A stretch of DNA of 64,000 nt. It comes from Streptomyces olivochromogenes (lineage in GTDB: Bacteria > Actinomycetota > Actinomycetes > Streptomycetales > Streptomycetaceae). A program made the translations under genes and the position numbers. Of this stretch, positions 59,434-64,000 are shown in pieces (the first letter of the stretch is position 1; each line of letters begins with the position of its first letter). The DNA lies in the NCBI RefSeq assembly GCF_001514115.1, contig NZ_KQ948464.1, positions 232,382-296,381 of the forward strand, written 5' to 3'. The notes beneath the pieces were generated by a model, which was not told the origin of the DNA, made no database searches, and worked only from the letters and a program-made list of their open reading frames with translations.

Positions 59434-60372
59434 TCAGACTTGCTCGCTGGAGCTGCTTCGCTGCTTCGGCGGGCGGGGCTTCTTCGGCTTCAACTTGCCG
59501 CCCTTGGACCTTGGTTCGTTCGGCGTGCCGCCCATTCGCGAACTGGTCTTGAGCACATGGCTGATGATCTGGCGCCGAACTTCGACCGCCTGCTCATCCT
59601 TGAGCACTTCAGCAAGACGCTCGGCTGTCAGGTAGTAGCTGTTCAACACCGGTTGATCGAAGTACCGGTTCAATTGTCCGATGGATTCTTTATACATCGC
59701 AAGGTACGTCTTGGTGAGATACCCGGATAGCATTGTGCTGAATGCGGCGAGGGCGCCAATGAACCAGCGCACTTGTTCCAGCGGAACGTAGGCCCCGCCG
59801 AAAGCGGCACACACAAGCAGAAGAAGCCCCACCCCCATTGCCGTGCGGGATGATTTGAATGACTTGTCGGCTTGCTCGGTCACGATCTTATGGTAGGCGC
59901 CGATCTGGCCTTGATTGAGTTCCATCAAGGTATTCAGCTCAGTGGCCTTACGGAGCTTTTCGAGGGCTTGCCGGTGGTACTCCTTCTGAGCTTGCAGCTT
60001 TGCATCGAAGCCTTGGTTCTGGTTCTTCATGTACTCCCGTCGAGTCATCAAGTAAAAAACGCCAACAATGATGGCGGCGATGAGAACGGCGGTGATGGTC
60101 CACGCAATGGGCGTCAAGTCGATTGGCTCGACCTGCTGTTTTGAATCTTGCCTGTTCGATTTCGCGTCGAATATTGCGAGAGAAATGCTAATTACGGCAA
60201 GGCAACCCGCGACCCCTGTAAGGAACATGACGGAGGCCCGTCTTCTCTTTTGACGTCGCTCCGAGGCCACCGCAAGTTCGTCCCATGAGGGAGCGGAAGG
60301 GGAAAAGAGGGGTGCCGCCCTGGGCCCCGGTTCTTCTTCGCCGCCGTCGCTACCGGCCACCGTCATGCGCAT
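59434..60372 (-). CDS. TRADD-N-associated membrane domain protein
   Basis: A 312-residue protein, lower in GC than its neighbours. Membrane pairs lie at about 46-68 and 90-110, and at 178-198 and 205-226. Between them is a cytoplasmic helical part (LEKLRKATELNTLMELNQGQ then YHKIVTEQADKSFKSSRTAM). After the last pair comes YKESIGQLNRYFDQPVLNSYYLTAERL. I recognise this as the TRADD-N-associated two-transmembrane domain described with bacterial apoptosis- and immunity-like systems. Membrane disruption would be the effector action. The C-tail is Lys/Pro/Ser-rich. Confidence 0.72.
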   Translation of the reverse strand: MRMTVAGSDGGEEEPGPRAAPLFSPSAPSWDELAVASERRQKRRRASVMFLTGVAGCLAVISISLAIFDAKSNRQDSKQQVEPIDLTPIAWTITAVLIAAIIVGVFYLMTRREYMKNQNQGFDAKLQAQKEYHRQALEKLRKATELNTLMELNQGQIGAYHKIVTEQADKSFKSSRTAMGVGLLLLVCAAFGGAYVPLEQVRWFIGALAAFSTMLSGYLTKTYLAMYKESIGQLNRYFDQPVLNSYYLTAERLAEVLKDEQAVEVRRQIISHVLKTSSRMGGTPNEPRSKGGKLKPKKPRPPKQRSSSSEQV

Positions 60373-60433
60373 CTTGCGCCCCCCTCGATCAGGGGCGGCA
60401 GCCTAACCGCTGAGGCACCGTCACATCAGCGGA

Positions 60434-60600
60434 ATGAAAGGAAATCATGTGCCACGGCGGTGCAGTCACACATACGCCCAGCTCGCTGCCGGGTTCGGCG
60501 TCGGAGTCAATATCGTCCACCGGTACGTGGCTGACGCCATCGAGACCCTCGTGGCCCTCGCACAGGACCTCGCCACGGCCGTCCTCGCCCCTCATCTCGG
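60434..60600 (+). pseudogene. IS transposase remnant (IS5/IS4-like HTH part)
   Basis: The frame from 60434 contains RCSHTYAQLAAGFGVGVNIV followed by HRYVADAIETLVALAQDLATAV, which matches the helix-turn-helix part of DDE transposases common in Streptomyces. No DDE catalytic part or inverted repeats follow, so it is a fragment. Confidence 0.65.
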
Positions 60601-60775
60601 CGCCTCGGTCGCTTCCTCGGCGACGCGAGTCGCTGAGGAAGCAGAGCTGGGCCCTCTAGTCGCGACCGGGAGCTCTCAGTTCAGGTCATCGACGGCCCGT
60701 ACAGGCGGCGTGGGGTCGGTTGCGATGGCGGGAGTTCGCCTGATTAACGGTGTGAGTCCCTGGGACGATGTCAGC

Positions 60776-61168
60776 ATGCCGACGCCTGGAACACCTCTCC
60801 CCGCTGCACTCATCCCCGACTGCACCAAGCCGGAAGCTCACCGCGCGGCCTACAGGAGCGCCAAGGCCAACGACGCGATCTTTGTATGCATCGCTCGCCA
60901 GGGGTCGCGCTGGAAGGTGGAGCTTGACGCCTTTTCCAGCAGTGGGCCCACCATCCCGGAGCAGGCAGTCGCCGTCCTACGGTCTGCGATTGAAGTACTG
61001 GTATCTGACGGCACGGTGACGCAGGCCAACATTGCACCTGACTACATCTCTATATGGGCGATCAAGAGCGAGCAGAAGGCGCGGGAAATCGCTGCTGCGT
61101 TCCATGCCGCCATGCATGGTCTCCGGCAGCTATACATCGCCGTTCCAGTCCCGCGCAGGAGGGCCTAG
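60776..61168 (+). CDS. Hypothetical protein
   Basis: A 130-residue protein. The start ATG 60776 is a choice; GTG 60752 and ATG 60725 are in frame, and the frame runs on into the IS remnant. WKVELDAFSSSGPTIPEQAVAVLRSAIEVLV and ISIWAIKSEQKAREIAAAFHAAM suggest a small alpha/beta protein. I do not recognise it. Confidence 0.5.
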   Translation: MPTPGTPLPAALIPDCTKPEAHRAAYRSAKANDAIFVCIARQGSRWKVELDAFSSSGPTIPEQAVAVLRSAIEVLVSDGTVTQANIAPDYISIWAIKSEQKAREIAAAFHAAMHGLRQLYIAVPVPRRRA

Positions 61169-61378
61169 CCTCCGAGGCTCACGCCGAGGTGGCCAGTACG
61201 GCCGGTGGGGCCAGGGAACTGCGGACCACTAACCGACTTCTGCATCGTGCGCAGTGAGCGTGAGCGGACTGTGGACCCCGCTGTAATTCTGCTGCCGAGT
61301 CGAGCCAGGGCGGCTAGAAACGGGTGCCAATGCTCACCCACGATCAGGAGGCGCACCCGGGTTCCGCCTCGTGATGCA

Positions 61379-61912
61379 TCAGGAGCGGGGGCTCGGATAG
61401 GCGCCGAGGAGGTTGGGCACGCCGCAGGCGGTGGCGAGGAGGTCGGCATATACGGCGAGGTTGCGGCGGGTGTCGTTCAGGGCGGCGCGGAGTTCATCGG
61501 CCTGGGGCCACGCGCGTTCGTGGTCGCGACGGGAGCAGTCGGTGGGGCGGCGACTCTCCCAGTCCTCCAGGGCGGGGTGCCAGGTGGCCAGAAGCGGGCG
61601 CACGCCGTAGTTGAGCATGGCCACGGCCAGGTAGCCGAAGTTGTACTGGCCGCTCCGTTTCGGTTCGGCGATCTGCGGCCCGTGGCGGCGCAAGATCTCA
61701 CGGGTGGTGCCGAAGAGTGAGTACAGACTCGTCAGTGCCTCCCGCAGCAGGCCCTCGTCCTCCCGCAGCGGCACCACGGAGACGCGGGTGATCAGTTCCA
61801 CGTACAGCTCCCAGGCGGCGCGCCGCTCCGCGTCGTTCGGCTCCCAGCTGCCTGCGATCTCCAGCATCGGCAGCTTCAACCTGACTTCAATGTTCTTCGG
61901 CGTCTGGGTCAT
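61379..61912 (-). CDS. Helical conserved protein divergent from the TIR-NB-ARC gene
   Basis: A 177-residue protein from the ATG at 61912. It is mostly helical (LREALTSLYSLFGTTREIL, YLAVAMLNYGVRPLLATWHP, LRAALNDTRRNLAVYADLLA). I have seen this type beside NB-ARC genes in Streptomyces but cannot name a domain. It shares a 115-bp promoter gap with the TIR-NB-ARC-TPR gene, so the two probably form one system. Confidence 0.65.
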   Translation of the reverse strand: MTQTPKNIEVRLKLPMLEIAGSWEPNDAERRAAWELYVELITRVSVVPLREDEGLLREALTSLYSLFGTTREILRRHGPQIAEPKRSGQYNFGYLAVAMLNYGVRPLLATWHPALEDWESRRPTDCSRRDHERAWPQADELRAALNDTRRNLAVYADLLATACGVPNLLGAYPSPRS

Positions 61913-62027
61913 TGTGCTCCCTCTTCCTGCCAACGGGATCTCGGCGTTCTCCGCCCTGTCCCACGCTATACGCGAGATCATGGCCCGTGCTCCACATAAG
62001 AAGCGCCAGGGAATTCGGGGGTCAAAG

Positions 62028-64000
62028 GTGACCGACACCACGCAACGGTTCTTCGTCAGCTACGCGGGCCCGGACCGAGCCTGGGCGGAGTGGGTCGGCT
62101 GGCAGCTCAAGCGGGCCGGACACCAGGTCGAGCTGGACCGGTGGGATTGGCAGACCGGGGACGACTTCGTCCAGAAGATGAATCTCGCTCTCCACGGGGC
62201 CGACGCGGTGGTGGCCCTGTTCTCCAAGGAGTACTTCGCCGCTGAGCGATGGACCCGGGACGAGTGGTCGGCCACCGTGGCCACACGGGGACGGCTCGTT
62301 CCGGTAGCGATCGAAGCCCTGGCTGACGATGACATCCCCGCCCTCCTGAGGAATAGGTTGTACCAGGGCCTCCACGGGCTGGACGAGCCCGCCGCCGCTG
62401 CCGCCCTGCTCGAAGCCGTCCATGGACCGGTTTCCCCTCCTGGTCCGGTTGCCTTCCCCGGCGCCGCATCGCCCGATTCGGATACGGAACCCGACCCACA
62501 ACGTCCCAGGATGCCTAGTAGCGTCGGTCTGCCCGAGGTGTGGAGCGTCCGCCGCCGCAACCCCGACTTCTCCGGCCGCGAGGCTGAAATGGTCCAGCTT
62601 CGTACCGGGTTGCTCAGCGGACACCAGGCCGTGGTCCAGGCGCTTCACGGCATGGGCGGCATCGGAAAGACCCAGATTGCCTTGGAGTACGCCCACCGAT
62701 TCTCCAGCCAGTACGACCTCGTGTGGTGGGTCGATGCCGAACAGGCCGACCAGTTGCCCGTCCGCTACACCGAACTTGCCGACCGCATAGGCATCGCCAA
62801 ATCCGACGCCGGCTCCGAGGCCAACGCCCATGCTCTTCTGCAACATCTGCGGACACGGCACCGCTGGCTTCTCATTCTCGACAACGCTGACCAGCCCGAT
62901 CAGATCGAGCCCTGGCTCCCCGAGGGTCCCGGCCACGTTGTGATCACCTCGCGTAACCCCGACTGGCACGGGATCGCTCACCAGAGCGACCTAAACGTGT
63001 TCACTCGCACCGACTCCCAGGCCTACCTCCAGAGTCGTATCCCGGGAATCACCACAGGGCAGGCCGATCTCCTGGCGCGGGACCTCGGCGACCTTCCCCT
63101 CGCCCTCGCCCAAGCCGCGGGAGTCCTGCGCGGCGGCATGTCCCTGGACCGTTACCGTCAGCTTCTGACCACCAACACCGCACGCATCCTGCAGGAGAGC
63201 GACGTCCGCGACTACCCCGCGCCGCTAGCCGCGACGGTCAACATCGCCACCACCCGCCTCATGGACGACGGCCACTCCGATGCCACCGCCCTGCTCCGCC
63301 TAAGCGCCTTCCTCGGCCCCGACCCCATCTCCACTGCATGGCTGGAAACAGCTCGCCCCCGCCTGACCACCATTCCCGGCGACCCAGACGACCCGATGTG
63401 GCTGCGCAACGCCCTCCAGCACCTCGGCCGCTTCGGACTGGCCCGCACCGACTTCGACACCTTCCAAATCCACCGCCTCACCCAGGCCATCCTTCGCACC
63501 CAGCCCAGTCCTGACCAGGCCGCAGCGATCTGCGACGACGTCACCACTGTCCTTGCGGCAGTCAACCCTGGCGACCCGCAATCTCCGGCCGACTGGCCGA
63601 CGTGGGCCTCCCTCACCGCCCACCTCACCACGCCTCACGTCACCACCGCGGTCGCCAGCCAACCCGGGTTGCGCGCCACGCTCTTGGAAGCTGCTCACTT
63701 CCTCATCCGCAGCGGTCTGCCACGCGCCGCCTACGGCCTCGCCACGGCACTGCATCAGGCATGGAGCACTGATCTGGGGCCAGATCACCCCGACACCCTC
63801 ACCTGTGCGCAGTATCTGGGGCACGCGAGCGTCGACCTCGGCGACTACGCCAAAGCCCGCTCCATCATTGAGGACACCTACATCCGTCGCCGCCGTGTTC
63901 TGGGTGAGGACCATCCCGACACCCTGCACTCCGCCAACGATGCAAGCACCACCTTGGCTTACTTGGGGGGGCACGCGGAGGCCCGCCGCATGCACGAGGA
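62028..64000 (+). CDS. TIR-NB-ARC-TPR STAND NTPase (partial, runs off window)
   Basis: At least 657 residues. I use the GTG at 62028 with CGGGGG nearby; ATG 61980 is in frame. The TIR domain is at about 3-140 (FFVSYAGPDRAWAEWVGWQL, DRWDWQTGDDFVQKM, RWTRDEWSATV with the expected catalytic Glu). NB-ARC follows, with Walker A GMGGIGKT (208-215), VWWVDAEQ, Walker B WLLILDNAD and VITSRNPDW. TPRs begin at about residue 575 (LGPDHPDTLTCAQYLG). TIR-NB-ARC proteins act as abortive-infection sensors: the TPRs sense, the NTPase oligomerises, and the TIR depletes NAD+. The 3' end lies beyond 64000. Confidence 0.88.
   Translation, partial: MTDTTQRFFVSYAGPDRAWAEWVGWQLKRAGHQVELDRWDWQTGDDFVQKMNLALHGADAVVALFSKEYFAAERWTRDEWSATVATRGRLVPVAIEALADDDIPALLRNRLYQGLHGLDEPAAAAALLEAVHGPVSPPGPVAFPGAASPDSDTEPDPQRPRMPSSVGLPEVWSVRRRNPDFSGREAEMVQLRTGLLSGHQAVVQALHGMGGIGKTQIALEYAHRFSSQYDLVWWVDAEQADQLPVRYTELADRIGIAKSDAGSEANAHALLQHLRTRHRWLLILDNADQPDQIEPWLPEGPGHVVITSRNPDWHGIAHQSDLNVFTRTDSQAYLQSRIPGITTGQADLLARDLGDLPLALAQAAGVLRGGMSLDRYRQLLTTNTARILQESDVRDYPAPLAATVNIATTRLMDDGHSDATALLRLSAFLGPDPISTAWLETARPRLTTIPGDPDDPMWLRNALQHLGRFGLARTDFDTFQIHRLTQAILRTQPSPDQAAAICDDVTTVLAAVNPGDPQSPADWPTWASLTAHLTTPHVTTAVASQPGLRATLLEAAHFLIRSGLPRAAYGLATALHQAWSTDLGPDHPDTLTCAQYLGHASVDLGDYAKARSIIEDTYIRRRRVLGEDHPDTLHSANDASTTLAYLGGHAEARRMHE

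Noticed and set aside
59191..59730. Plus-strand ORF of 179 codons over the GntR start region
   Set aside because: No Shine-Dalgarno or motif, and it overlaps the 3' end of the TRADD-N-type gene.
60376..60432. tRNA-like sequence on the minus strand (CTCAGCGGTTAGGCTGCC)
   Set aside because: It looks like a D arm, but no acceptor stem or T arm can be folded around it, and it overlaps the leader of the TRADD-N-type gene.

Overview
The window is high-GC actinobacterial DNA, almost certainly a Streptomyces chromosome. GTG and TTG starts are common. It carries hrdD, a two-gene 1-phosphofructokinase/EIIABC fructose operon with a DeoR repressor, a DUF6227-type protein and many ATGA-type start/stop overlaps.

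Region 1 (1-19143) is ordinary chromosome. In order it holds the end of a 5-formyltetrahydrofolate cyclo-ligase gene, a penicillin acylase, a K+/H+ antiporter, an MFS exporter, an FmdB zinc-ribbon protein behind a CIRCE element, MTA phosphorylase, a CpaB/RcpC-like protein, mscL, an LtrA-like membrane protein coupled to a P1-family peptidase, a lipoprotein L,D-transpeptidase, DUF6227, and fruR-fruK-fruA. Several intergenic gaps are filled by short tandem repeats of different period.

Region 2 (19369-28739) is the most interesting chromosomal locus. Four co-directional genes, three of their junctions overlapping or near-coupled, encode an EAD-TIR protein, an EAD-VMAP-C protein, a MoxR-type AAA+ protein with an altered Walker B, and a 1290-residue vWA/NB-ARC/TPR protein of the FxsT type. 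Converging on them are a stand-alone HExxH peptide-modification enzyme and a 65-residue FxsA-like precursor whose C-terminus lacks the canonical FxSxx ending. No radical SAM FxsB is present. This looks like a variant that joins a vWA-MoxR-VMAP conflict system to a radical-SAM-free RiPP pair.

Region 3 (28901-45151) has three DHA2-type MFS exporters, each beside its own regulator (WYL, TetR, TetR). It also has hrdD with a textbook SigR promoter, a GNAT, an extradiol dioxygenase divergent from a MarR gene, an M6 metalloprotease, and a fused double IclR regulator carrying a repetitive insertion.

Region 4 (45220-64000) starts at a tRNA-Arg(CCU) gene. An actinomycete integrative conjugative element is inserted at its 3' end: integrase, Xis, DUF3631 ATPase plus Prim-Pol replication genes, SSB, a GACAAG repeat cluster next to traB (candidate clt), TraB, Spd-like membrane proteins, a zinc-binding RRQRL-type protein, and a DUF2637 protein. 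On the control side it has an XRE regulator, a Pif-like Nudix protein, an HD protein and a double-wHTH GntR repressor. Beyond it lie lower-GC cargo genes: a TRADD-N-associated membrane protein, an IS remnant, and a divergent pair of a helical protein and a TIR-NB-ARC-TPR STAND NTPase that runs off the window. No second copy of the tRNA 3' end is visible, so the element probably continues past base 64000.
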